A stretch of 19,395 bases of DNA from Bacteriovoracaceae bacterium UBA4573. GTDB lineage: Bacteria > Bdellovibrionota > UBA1018 > UBA923. Where the stretch lies: positions 1 through 19,395 of the forward strand of contig DGKJ01000026.1 of the NCBI GenBank assembly GCA_002387735.1, written 5' to 3'. Both the position numbers and the translations under genes were made by a program. The notes beneath the pieces were generated by a model. That model had not been told where the DNA came from, did not search any database, and saw only the letters and a list, made by a program, of their open reading frames with translations. Of the stretch, positions 5,445 through 13,285 are shown one piece after another. Each line of letters starts with the position of its first letter. Position 1 is the first letter of the stretch.

Positions 5445-8399
5445 ATGTCTTTGCTACGAACCTTCCGTTTGTTCAGCCTTGGTGTTTTGCTTCTTGGCCT
5501 ACAGTTTCTCTCGGTAGCAAGTGCCGCTGATTCAGAGGCGAACGAACCAAACCTCGAAATCCCTCAAGACACGACCCCGGTGAGCGAACGCACTCCAGTA
5601 CGAATTTGGATCGAGGCAGACTTACTCCGAAGCATGACCCCAGAACAACGTGAGGATGTTCAAAAGATCATTGCAATTGCGGAAGAGCGACTTTTTACTT
5701 GGAAAAACTTTGGTTTTCCCGAGATGCCCGAATCAATGTTCAGCCCGGATGAACCGGCGATCGTTGAAATCGCGTCTTTATTCATGACACCTACTTCAAA
5801 TGAAGTTCCAAAATTAGCTACGGGCAAAGGGTCCCTCACGCCCGCGCAGCTCAATGATATTCGTTCCCATGGTGTCTTTCGCGTACCCAGTCGGGAGTTT
5901 CCCGGACAGTTCCACGTCTGGAAAGTGAACAGCTGGCTTCAAGAAGGTATCGAGCACATCGAGGTTCGATTCTACAAAAACCGCGACACCGGTTTGTTTG
6001 AATTCGGAATAGCAGTGCCGAATCGACTATTTAATGTCAACAAACGCTGGAGCTTCGCCTATTCGTTACGCGGAATTTATCGCGGACTCGAAGAACTCGC
6101 GGGCTTATTTGTTGGTCTGCCAACTCGCGCGCCACTTTACGGCGACTTGGAAGTTCGAAAACTAATACAAACTCATTTCACGGATGCGCTAAAAAAGGCT
6201 CCCGCCGATCTGCTAGAGCACCGTTTCTTAAATGCCAATTTGATGGGAAAAGCTGGTCCTATCGTTTTGGCCATTGAATCGCGCCTCGATCACAACGCCA
6301 CTAATGCTGAGTTTCAGGACGCTTTGAAAGACAGTCCGGAGCTTGAAGCGCTTAGTCCGCGCCTCGGCGAAGCTCTTGCCAATCGAGTGCGCACTATCGA
6401 ACTGCTTGAACAGGCTCAACGCAACTATGAATCTCGACTTGAATCCTGGGTGCTCGAGCAATACGAGCAACTGAAAATAAAGGCTCCAATACGTGCCAGA
6501 GATACGGAGTGGGCAGCCAGTAAGATTCAGAACTTCGCCTTTTCCTCCGGCTCACGAATGCCAAGCGTTTACACCGCTTACTTAGGCGTTTCGGATCAAC
6601 TCGAGGAAGAGGGCCTAAACAAAGAAGCCAGATTCGTAAGTCTCTCCACCGCACTCATGGCCCACGCACAGGCTCTACTGCACCAATGGAATCGGGAACA
6701 ACAGCCCGCTCGCAAGTTCGAATTTAAAATTCCTACGCTCTTGGTGCGAAATTGGGATGTGGAAAAAGTCGGAGACCGCTTTTATATTCGTGATTTTTCG
6801 ACCGCTACTGTAAACACCGGTGGCTTCATGTGGCGAGCCAAAAATCTCGCTTTTCGATCGATCGCGAGATTTAAAGGAGCCCTGCAGTTTTTAATCTTCC
6901 GAAACGTAATCAACGGGGTTTTTGGACTAAAATCGCTATTTAAAAAGAAACCGTTCGCACCGCACTGGGAAGCGAATCAAACCACTGGGGAGATCGAACC
7001 CTCGGGCGAACGCGGTACTTTGCGTTCGCGAGTGGCGGCCTCGCGCGAAAAGCGACGTGAACTATTAAAAGATCACCGTAACTCGCAGGAAACTGGCTTC
7101 ATGGGTAAGAACTTCGAACGAGTGACGCTGTTTTTTAAAGCCGATCTCGGGTACGGGTTGGCCGCACCGCTCATGATCTGGACGCTGCAACCAGCCGCTA
7201 CGGCTGCCAACCTCGTCGCTAGCTCCGCCCTTAGTGTTGCTGCCATTCCGGGCGTCGCGCTGGTTGGCCTTGCGGAGCACGCGCGCAATATACTTATTTC
7301 CGACCACGACGTGGCAAGAGAAAGGGAAACTCGCAAGTCGCGTTTTTTTCCAGGACCAAAAGCAGCGCTTGCAACCGCCGGCCACGCCACAATCGGACTC
7401 GGCGGCGCCACCGTCGGGCTAGGTAAGAACCTCGCCGTAGGTTCTTGGAAACTGTCGGGGGGCTTGATTGGCCCAATGGCTTCTAAACTACGTGATCAGG
7501 CATTTTTCCCACTAGTAAAAAAACTGGGCAGAGTGCCATCAAAATCGAACGCACTGGCTCGCCGCATCTCGGGCCCCGGACTTGCGTCTCAACACGCATA
7601 TCAGATCGCTCCCGATCTAGCTCTCGTAGCCATGCTCGCCCAAATGGAAAGGGCCGATCTCCAGTATTTTCGCGAAGGCGTAGAAAGGGAAATCGAAGAG
7701 CCCGCACGAGCCCTCGAGCGTTTTACTGCGGTTTTCAAAGCAGTGTTTGGTGAAAACAATGGAGGACAGATTCTAGCTGGATCAACGCCTGCATTCTTGG
7801 TTCGCAACTCTGTGAGTGAACGCAAAAAGGACCTAGAAGACCTCACTTTGGAACGTGATTTGATGTTGGAAAAAATGACTCGCATGCCCACTTCGGTGTA
7901 CCTTGCCGAAGCTGATTTAAATGTCCTCCTCGCCAAGGCTGAACAGCTTGCGACCATGTTTTACCAGGACGCGATGGACGGATCCTGGTCCGAACGCGCC
8001 ATTGCCGATTTCTGGTCTCGACGAAACCTCGAAAAAGGTGATTGGATGGGCGTAGCAAAGTACGAACTGACGGCGGTCTTCGGACCGCAGATTCTAACGC
8101 CACTGGAGAGGGTAGACCAAACGTTTACCATCGCTGTCGATTCACCAACGGATGTATCGAATCTAGTCGCAGGTCTCTACTTTGGCATTCACCCTGTCGA
8201 TGGGCCGCAGTTGCCGCAACCGCTCCCACCAACGGTCGCCACGGCCACCACCGAAGGCGACCTTAATGAGGTTCCCAGCCGGGTTCGTGGCAATTTGCTA
8301 TGCCGGGAAATACTAATGGACCCCATCGCCCGCTATGAGGAAGCCACTAAGTCCGCACAAATTCAAAGGATTCGGCACATTATAGGTAAGAAAGAGTAA
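5445..8399 (+). CDS. Large exported protein of unknown function
   Basis: I do not recognise a family for this 984-residue protein. It begins with a Sec signal peptide: basic MSLLRTFR, a Leu/Val-rich core, and a likely cleavage site ASA|AD near residue 27. Residues 30 to about 560 look soluble and alpha/beta, with several Leu/Glu-rich helices (about 285-370). Two Ala/Gly-rich hydrophobic stretches follow at about 566-615 and 640-677, the second with glycine-zipper-like spacing (GLGGATVGLG). They could be membrane hairpins or a packed core. The remainder is helical with charged heptad-like stretches around 790-850. There is no enzyme signature, no lipobox and only one cysteine (near residue 950), so it is probably periplasmic or membrane-associated. 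The start is set by the Shine-Dalgarno at 5432-5439. It sits between the desulfurase and mnmA with 67- and 51-base gaps, an odd place for an exported protein. Confidence 0.85.
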   Translation: MSLLRTFRLFSLGVLLLGLQFLSVASAADSEANEPNLEIPQDTTPVSERTPVRIWIEADLLRSMTPEQREDVQKIIAIAEERLFTWKNFGFPEMPESMFSPDEPAIVEIASLFMTPTSNEVPKLATGKGSLTPAQLNDIRSHGVFRVPSREFPGQFHVWKVNSWLQEGIEHIEVRFYKNRDTGLFEFGIAVPNRLFNVNKRWSFAYSLRGIYRGLEELAGLFVGLPTRAPLYGDLEVRKLIQTHFTDALKKAPADLLEHRFLNANLMGKAGPIVLAIESRLDHNATNAEFQDALKDSPELEALSPRLGEALANRVRTIELLEQAQRNYESRLESWVLEQYEQLKIKAPIRARDTEWAASKIQNFAFSSGSRMPSVYTAYLGVSDQLEEEGLNKEARFVSLSTALMAHAQALLHQWNREQQPARKFEFKIPTLLVRNWDVEKVGDRFYIRDFSTATVNTGGFMWRAKNLAFRSIARFKGALQFLIFRNVINGVFGLKSLFKKKPFAPHWEANQTTGEIEPSGERGTLRSRVAASREKRRELLKDHRNSQETGFMGKNFERVTLFFKADLGYGLAAPLMIWTLQPAATAANLVASSALSVAAIPGVALVGLAEHARNILISDHDVARERETRKSRFFPGPKAALATAGHATIGLGGATVGLGKNLAVGSWKLSGGLIGPMASKLRDQAFFPLVKKLGRVPSKSNALARRISGPGLASQHAYQIAPDLALVAMLAQMERADLQYFREGVEREIEEPARALERFTAVFKAVFGENNGGQILAGSTPAFLVRNSVSERKKDLEDLTLERDLMLEKMTRMPTSVYLAEADLNVLLAKAEQLATMFYQDAMDGSWSERAIADFWSRRNLEKGDWMGVAKYELTAVFGPQILTPLERVDQTFTIAVDSPTDVSNLVAGLYFGIHPVDGPQLPQPLPPTVATATTEGDLNEVPSRVRGNLLCREILMDPIARYEEATKSAQIQRIRHIIGKKE

Positions 8400-8432
8400 C
8401 TCTAAAAAAGCGTCTTATCGGCGCACGGAGTA

Positions 8433-8441
8433 TGCTATACA
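8433..8441 (+). promoter_or_regulatory. Possible extended -10 element just upstream of mnmA
   Basis: The motif TGC-TATACA matches an extended -10 (TG-N-TATAAT) at four of six hexamer positions, with no convincing -35. A start about seven bases downstream would put the 5' end within a few bases of the mnmA ATG at 8451, giving a leaderless or nearly leaderless transcript. This fits the lack of a well-spaced Shine-Dalgarno, because the only candidate (GGGAG, 8445-8449) is one base from the ATG. The evidence is weak and rests on pattern only. Confidence 0.3.
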
Positions 8442-8450
8442 CTCGGGAGT

Positions 8451-9632
8451 ATGGCATTACCTTCAGCCCATAACGAGAAACTCAAGAAACGCGCTCGCGT
8501 CCTCATGGCTATGAGTGGCGGCGTAGATAGCGCAGTGGCCGCCGCTCTGCTTAAGACTCAGGGTTACGAAGTCATCGGCGTGCACATGCAGCTATGGAAC
8601 CAGGCTGACGCTGCTCAAAAGAAATCTGGCGGTTCTTGCTGTTCGATTGTGGATTCAAACGACGCTCGCCGTGTTTGTGATCTTCTAGAAATCCCGTTTT
8701 ACGTTATCAATGCACGCGATCAGTTTAAGAACGACGTGATCGATTATTTTGTACACGAGTACTTGCAAGCCCGCACCCCCAACCCCTGCGTGTTGTGCAA
8801 CAACAAACTTAAATTTAGCTACCTCATAAAAAAAGCCGATGAACTCAAGTGCGAATATGTAGCAACCGGCCATTACGCCAAAGTGGTTCACAGTGCCGAT
8901 GGGGGAGAGACTTCGCTGTATCGCGCGACAGACCGTTCGAAGGACCAAAGTTACTTTTTATTCGGATTAAAACAGCCGGCGTTGAGCCGAACGCTCATGC
9001 CTCTTGGTGACCTTCTAAAAACCAATGTGCGAAAGATGGCGAACACTTTCGGTTTAGCGGTGGCGGATAAACCAGATAGCCAGGAAATTTGTTTCATCGA
9101 CGAAGGCGGTTACAAGGAGTTCGTAGAAAACAATTCTACTGATCGCTACCGTCCCGGTGGACCGATAGTCACGTCCGAAGGTCACATTCTCGGCCGACAC
9201 TTGGGTTTGTTTCGCTACACTATTGGTCAACGCAAGGGGTTAGGTCTAGATCGGCCGGAACACCAAGACTTTTATGTTATTGGTTTCGACATTAAACAGA
9301 ATGCTTTGATCGTAGGGCCAGAGGAATTTCTCATGAAATCCGCTCTTGTCGCGACCAATTGCAACTGGATCGGTGCAGTAGATTTCATTAAAGGAATTCG
9401 GGCCACTGCTAAGATCCGCTCTCGCCATGAAGAGGCCGAGTGCGTGATTACGCTCCTTCAAAACGATTCTGTTCGTGTTGATTTTGATCAACCTCAACGC
9501 GCGATCACTGCTGGTCAGGCTGTTGTCTTCTATCAAGGCGACCTTGTACTAGGCGGCGGCTGGATCGAAGGCCTCGTTGAACCAGTGACAACTCGAATGC
9601 GAGCACGTTTTTCGGCCGGTGCGACAAAATAA
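8451..9632 (+). CDS. mnmA: tRNA-specific 2-thiouridylase MnmA
   Basis: MnmA adenylates C2 of U34 in the tRNAs for Lys, Glu and Gln and replaces the oxygen with sulfur, giving s2U34. The PP-loop SGGVDS is at residues 22-27. The two catalytic cysteines are Cys113 (RTPNPCVLC) and Cys214 (DSQEICFID). Other family stretches are ATGHYAKV, DQSYFLF and GQRKGLGL. The 393-residue length includes an N-terminal tail of about 14 residues, slightly longer than usual. No other in-frame start lies upstream of the P-loop apart from internal Met codons next to it. The sulfur donor is probably the desulfurase encoded upstream. A dedicated TusA-E relay is not seen in this window, so direct transfer as in Bacillus YrvO-MnmA is inferred. 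mtaB follows after four bases. Confidence 0.96.
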   Translation: MALPSAHNEKLKKRARVLMAMSGGVDSAVAAALLKTQGYEVIGVHMQLWNQADAAQKKSGGSCCSIVDSNDARRVCDLLEIPFYVINARDQFKNDVIDYFVHEYLQARTPNPCVLCNNKLKFSYLIKKADELKCEYVATGHYAKVVHSADGGETSLYRATDRSKDQSYFLFGLKQPALSRTLMPLGDLLKTNVRKMANTFGLAVADKPDSQEICFIDEGGYKEFVENNSTDRYRPGGPIVTSEGHILGRHLGLFRYTIGQRKGLGLDRPEHQDFYVIGFDIKQNALIVGPEEFLMKSALVATNCNWIGAVDFIKGIRATAKIRSRHEEAECVITLLQNDSVRVDFDQPQRAITAGQAVVFYQGDLVLGGGWIEGLVEPVTTRMRARFSAGATK

Positions 9633-9636
9633 ATCC

Positions 9637-11001
9637 ATGCAGTCTGCTGTAACGAATCATTTCCGATTTTCTCTCAAGACTTTGGGCTGCAAGGCCAATG
9701 TTTATGACTCACTGGTTTTAGAGCGCGAACTAATGGAGCTCGGCGGTGTGCGTGACGAACTTGATCCGCAGGTTTTTTTAGTCAACAGCTGTACGGTGAC
9801 CGCTGAGGCTGACAAGCAGTCGCGCCGAGAACTCATCCTTGCGCGACGCCAACACCCGAATACGGTTACTATCATGACCGGATGTTCGGCCGAGGTCGCA
9901 AACTCCAACGAAAAGACTTCTTACGTGGACCATCTCGTGCCTAATCACGCGAAAAGCAAACTTCGTACGATAGTCGCTCATTCCTTGGGGCTTGAGCTCC
10001 CTGTTGCCGCTTCCGAACAAACCTCTGAGGTGTACTGGGGCCAACTTCCGGAATTCGCTGGACGCACCCGAGCGTTTCTTAAAGTGCAAGAAGGTTGTAA
10101 CGATTTCTGCACTTATTGCATCATACCTTACGCTCGCGGCAAAAGCCGCTCCGTCCCCCTTGAACAAGTGTTAACCGAGATCAACCGTTTGCAAGTTCAA
10201 GGCGTTCGTGAAGTGGTGATCACTGGAACCAACATTGCGGATTGGGGAAAAGAGTTTTCTTCGTCCATTGAGGATTTAGTCGATGAAATTCTCCGTCGTA
10301 CTGCCATACCGCGAATAAGACTTTCGTCGCTTGATCCTAGTGAAATCTCGGAACGGCTTTTGACGTTACTAGCTAATGAACCAAGATTGATGCCACACGT
10401 TCATTTATCACTTCAAAGTCCGGTGAGTCGCGTACTTCGGGCAATGAAACGGGATTATCGCTCGGAGAACGTTGTACAAGCGCTCGAGGCTATTGCGCGG
10501 GCTGGTGATTCGCGCGGCGAACCCATTTTCGTCGGCATGGATATTATTGCTGGGTTCCCATCTGAAAGTGTCGAGGAGCACTGCGAGGGTCTGGAGCTAC
10601 TTAAATCTTTACCGTGGATGCGCATGCACGTGTTTCCCTACAGCGAACGCGAGGGCACTCCGGCCTTGAAAATTCCTGGTTCGGTAGCGCCAGCTGACCG
10701 CAAGGCCCGTGCCGCCGAGTTGATGGTGCTTTCCGATCGCCGTCACGAACAATTTGCCAGATCGGCGATTGGCCACACTACCTCGCAGGTATTGATTGAA
10801 ACCACACATCGCGGTTCAGAACTCGAATCTAACTTCAATTACGTTGTAGGACACGCGCCTAACTATTCGCGGGTGCTCGCACGAGTGGCATCTAACGACA
10901 ACATTGAAAAATTTCGCAATCAGTTCATTTCCGTGAGTATCGAAGACGTAATTCCGAAACCTCACCGAGATTGGACTCTTACGGGTACCGCGATTCTCTA
11001 A
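9637..11001 (+). CDS. mtaB: tRNA (t6A37) methylthiotransferase MtaB
   Basis: MtaB is a radical SAM enzyme with two [4Fe-4S] clusters that converts t6A37 to ms2t6A37. The N-terminal UPF0004 domain supplies three cluster cysteines: Cys18 (TLGCKAN), Cys52 (NSCTVTAEADKQSRR) and Cys83 (TGCSAEV). The radical SAM cluster is the CxxxCxxC at 154-161 (GCNDFCTYC), followed by IIPYARGKSRS. The NSCTVT and TLGCK forms favour MtaB over MiaB or RimO. The C-terminal 60 residues, with VLIETTHRGSELESNFNYVVG, fit a TRAM-like domain. An in-frame GTG at 9619 inside mnmA is possible, but the ATG at 9637 gives the expected N-terminus. No Shine-Dalgarno is visible, so coupling to mnmA (four bases away) is likely. Its substrate depends on TsaE, encoded at 2062-2538. 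Confidence 0.93.
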   Translation: MQSAVTNHFRFSLKTLGCKANVYDSLVLERELMELGGVRDELDPQVFLVNSCTVTAEADKQSRRELILARRQHPNTVTIMTGCSAEVANSNEKTSYVDHLVPNHAKSKLRTIVAHSLGLELPVAASEQTSEVYWGQLPEFAGRTRAFLKVQEGCNDFCTYCIIPYARGKSRSVPLEQVLTEINRLQVQGVREVVITGTNIADWGKEFSSSIEDLVDEILRRTAIPRIRLSSLDPSEISERLLTLLANEPRLMPHVHLSLQSPVSRVLRAMKRDYRSENVVQALEAIARAGDSRGEPIFVGMDIIAGFPSESVEEHCEGLELLKSLPWMRMHVFPYSEREGTPALKIPGSVAPADRKARAAELMVLSDRRHEQFARSAIGHTTSQVLIETTHRGSELESNFNYVVGHAPNYSRVLARVASNDNIEKFRNQFISVSIEDVIPKPHRDWTLTGTAIL

Positions 11002-11016
11002 ACGGCCAACCCGCCT

Positions 11017-13086
11017 TTACCTTTTGCTTTTTTTTCTAATTTTTTTCTTACTCTTTGCCGGCGGAGCGACAGGTACGCTCTCTAGCTCTTCTTCATTTTT
11101 TTCCACTTTTTCCACTTGAGCCATGGACATTACCCAAGCGCGGTTATTGCTATGAACCGCGTCGTTGGAGGTGTTGTCCATATAGATATATAAACGAACA
11201 TTTTTTTCGGTAAATTCGAGCGGAAGTGTAACATTGACCGTCAACGAGGCTGCGGCACCAGCTGCGATGGCTGGTAATTCGAACTCCTCCAACACGATCT
11301 GCATGTTAGGATCGTCTACGAAGTTATCTGGCGTTTTCTCGTAAGCCACCGACAAGCGACGACCCGCCGGGGCATCGGTCAATCCTACGTTGCGTACACT
11401 CACTCGCACCGCCGCCTCGTGATTCTTTCGCCGCACCTGAATATCTTCGTAGAAGAGCGCTAAATCGGGTTGAATCGCGATAAACCGCCCACTGCGACTA
11501 AACTTGCTAGGATTAAGCGGCGCATTTTGTTGGAGATACCATGAGAGCACCTGCCACTGCTCAGCTCCCGTATCTTCGAGGTTTCGAATTTCGAAACGCT
11601 TTTTTGCCGAAGAATCGTTGTGCATAAAGGTGATTGTTTCAAGTATTCCCTCGGGCAACGCGACTTTATAATACTTATTCGACTTCACAGGTTCACCGTT
11701 GATTTCAAGCGACTTGAGTGCCCCCAACGACAAAGCAGTCTCCCCGAAACTACGATCGGGGGTCTTAGGTCCCGCATCGTAAATGGCCCGTATTCCTGAA
11801 ATACTCCCGCCCCGCATTTCAAATTTCTGCATACCAAAGGCCATATACGTAATAACTTCTTCTAAGGCTCGTCCGGTCATTTCACCGGTTTTTAATGTCC
11901 ACGTTCGATCACGTACTGGATTATAAATGAACGCGATCACGTTCATTAAATCTGCAGTCGACACGGGTCCAGAGTACAACTCACCACTTGCGAACTTGGG
12001 TGACTCAAAACTGACATCAGCCCCAGTGTAAGCCCTATAGGCGTCGGCCATAACGTTAGTAATCACCGACTCCCCAAAATTTCCTTCGCGCCGCAGATCC
12101 ATTCCAAGATCAATTACTTGGTCTGAAAAAATATTTCCGTACTTACTCTCTAGCTCAAGCTCCAAAGTCGTCACGAGATTCGAAATCGTGGGATGATCGT
12201 GCGCTGTCGCATCGACTTGGATCAAATCGTAATTTTTTAGGCGCCAAGTTTTCTTTTCAGTATCTACTAATAAATCGAGTTTTCCGACAAATCGCCCCCA
12301 CGCTCCAGCCTCCACCATCAGAGCTGTTTTGCCATTGCGCTCAACTGCAATCGGGCGTGAATACCGATCGTGATCGTGGGAATGCACTACGACATCGACG
12401 TACCTCATACCCGCAATCACCTGGTTGTAGGCTAAGTTGTTGTGCGAGAGAACAACCACCAAATCAACCTTGTGTTCTTCTTTAAGTTCTTTGGCATAGC
12501 GACGTACGTAAGGAAATCCTACGTCTGGCTGCGCTGGCTTTACGAACTCGTCGTAAATAAGTTCGAAGTTTACGATTCCAATTACACCGATTTTCACGCC
12601 GCCACGCACGAAGATGTCGTAGGGCTTGATGGTTCTTACTAAATGTGGTTCATCGGCGGCCAATCCGTCGGGAATCTTCAAATTGGCTCCTAGAAAGGAA
12701 AATTCCGGTGGCATTTTTTCAATTACATCACCCAACACGCGCGGACCATTATACCAATCGTGATTGCCCAAAACGATGGCGTCGTAACCAAGCGCATTCA
12801 TCATTTGGACAGAGGCTCGGCCCGCTCCGAGATTGTAGTAAATGTGGCCTTCGGAAAAATCGCCTCCGTCCAACAATATAGTGTTAGGATTCTGATCGCG
12901 AATTCGATCGAGAATGGTCGCCATTCTCGACACCCCACCAATATTGAAGGGGCCTTTTTCGGGGCGATAGTGAGAATGAAGATCGTTGGTATGAATAATC
13001 GTCAACGGAACTTCGGCGGCAGAACTGCCACAGGTCCAGCCAACAAACATCACGTAAGCGCAAATCGCCAAGATATTCGAACGCAC
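11017..13086 (-). CDS. Exported 5'-nucleotidase/UshA-type metallophosphoesterase with extra C-terminal domain
   Basis: This is a probable periplasmic two-metal phosphoesterase releasing phosphate from nucleotides or related esters. A GTG start with a GGGGG Shine-Dalgarno seven bases upstream gives a signal peptide with probable cleavage after SSA (residue 23). The metal-binding motifs are in order: HTNDLHSH (32-39), DGGDFSEG (73-80), GNHD (107-110), LSHNN (213-217) and HSHDHD (235-240). The 5_nucleotid_C substrate domain runs from about 310 to 520 (FGESVITNVMADAYR, GADVSF). At 689 residues it is about 130 longer than UshA. The extra part (about 540-655) looks like a CARDB/Ig-type beta domain (VRVSVRNVGLTDAPAG), and a Lys-rich tail closes the protein (KSKKKIRKKSKR). 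It is convergent with mtaB, 15 bases away, and divergent from rnc. SoxB belongs to the same superfamily, but no sox genes are nearby. Confidence 0.9.
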   Translation of the reverse strand: MRSNILAICAYVMFVGWTCGSSAAEVPLTIIHTNDLHSHYRPEKGPFNIGGVSRMATILDRIRDQNPNTILLDGGDFSEGHIYYNLGAGRASVQMMNALGYDAIVLGNHDWYNGPRVLGDVIEKMPPEFSFLGANLKIPDGLAADEPHLVRTIKPYDIFVRGGVKIGVIGIVNFELIYDEFVKPAQPDVGFPYVRRYAKELKEEHKVDLVVVLSHNNLAYNQVIAGMRYVDVVVHSHDHDRYSRPIAVERNGKTALMVEAGAWGRFVGKLDLLVDTEKKTWRLKNYDLIQVDATAHDHPTISNLVTTLELELESKYGNIFSDQVIDLGMDLRREGNFGESVITNVMADAYRAYTGADVSFESPKFASGELYSGPVSTADLMNVIAFIYNPVRDRTWTLKTGEMTGRALEEVITYMAFGMQKFEMRGGSISGIRAIYDAGPKTPDRSFGETALSLGALKSLEINGEPVKSNKYYKVALPEGILETITFMHNDSSAKKRFEIRNLEDTGAEQWQVLSWYLQQNAPLNPSKFSRSGRFIAIQPDLALFYEDIQVRRKNHEAAVRVSVRNVGLTDAPAGRRLSVAYEKTPDNFVDDPNMQIVLEEFELPAIAAGAAASLTVNVTLPLEFTEKNVRLYIYMDNTSNDAVHSNNRAWVMSMAQVEKVEKNEEELESVPVAPPAKSKKKIRKKSKR

Positions 13087-13104
13087 AGGTTTGCCCCCGT
13101 TGAG

Positions 13105-13124
13105 AAAAATCCCCGCTTTCGCGG
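13105..13124 (-). terminator. Hairpin plus T-run in the leader of the 5'-nucleotidase gene
   Basis: Read on the minus strand, CCGC-GAAA-GCGG (13124-13113) forms a four-base-pair stem with a GNRA loop, extendable by two G-T pairs. GG, A and then five T (13109-13105) follow. It lies about 20 bases before the GTG start of the nucleotidase gene. It could stop antisense transcripts coming from the rnc side or act as an attenuator. The stem is short, so termination strength is doubtful. Confidence 0.28.
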
Positions 13125-13156
13125 AATTTGGTTCAACGTCTAAAAATGATCCACTC

Positions 13157-13180
13157 GCCCCTAATGCTAGCGGGCTTTTT
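13157..13180 (+). terminator. Intrinsic terminator-like hairpin between divergent genes
   Basis: On the plus strand GCCCCTA (13157-13163) pairs with TAG-C-GGGC (13168-13175), with an ATGC loop and one bulged C. Five T follow (13176-13180). This is a reasonable Rho-independent terminator, but no plus-strand gene ends here: the gene to the left runs the other way and rnc starts 105 bases downstream. It may end a short leader or non-coding transcript, or block antisense transcription from the nucleotidase gene. Confidence 0.45.
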
Positions 13181-13285
13181 CGGAGAATGGCAAGTCACCT
13201 TTAAACGGTTTCATGATAGAATTAGTCGGTGGACCCGTGGCAATTTTGATGATTTTTAGTTGAAAAAGTGGTTTCATTTTGTCCA

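Noticed and set aside
7065..7411. Antisense open frames of 106-112 codons inside the large exported gene
   Set aside because: They lie opposite a continuous gene with a signal peptide and normal codon use, have no Shine-Dalgarno or recognisable domain, and are Arg/Ser-rich as expected for shadow frames.
10998..11060. T-rich stretch between mtaB and the nucleotidase gene as a terminator of mtaB
   Set aside because: The preceding stem is only about three base pairs, and most of the T-run is simply the complement of the Lys-rich coding tail of the minus-strand gene.
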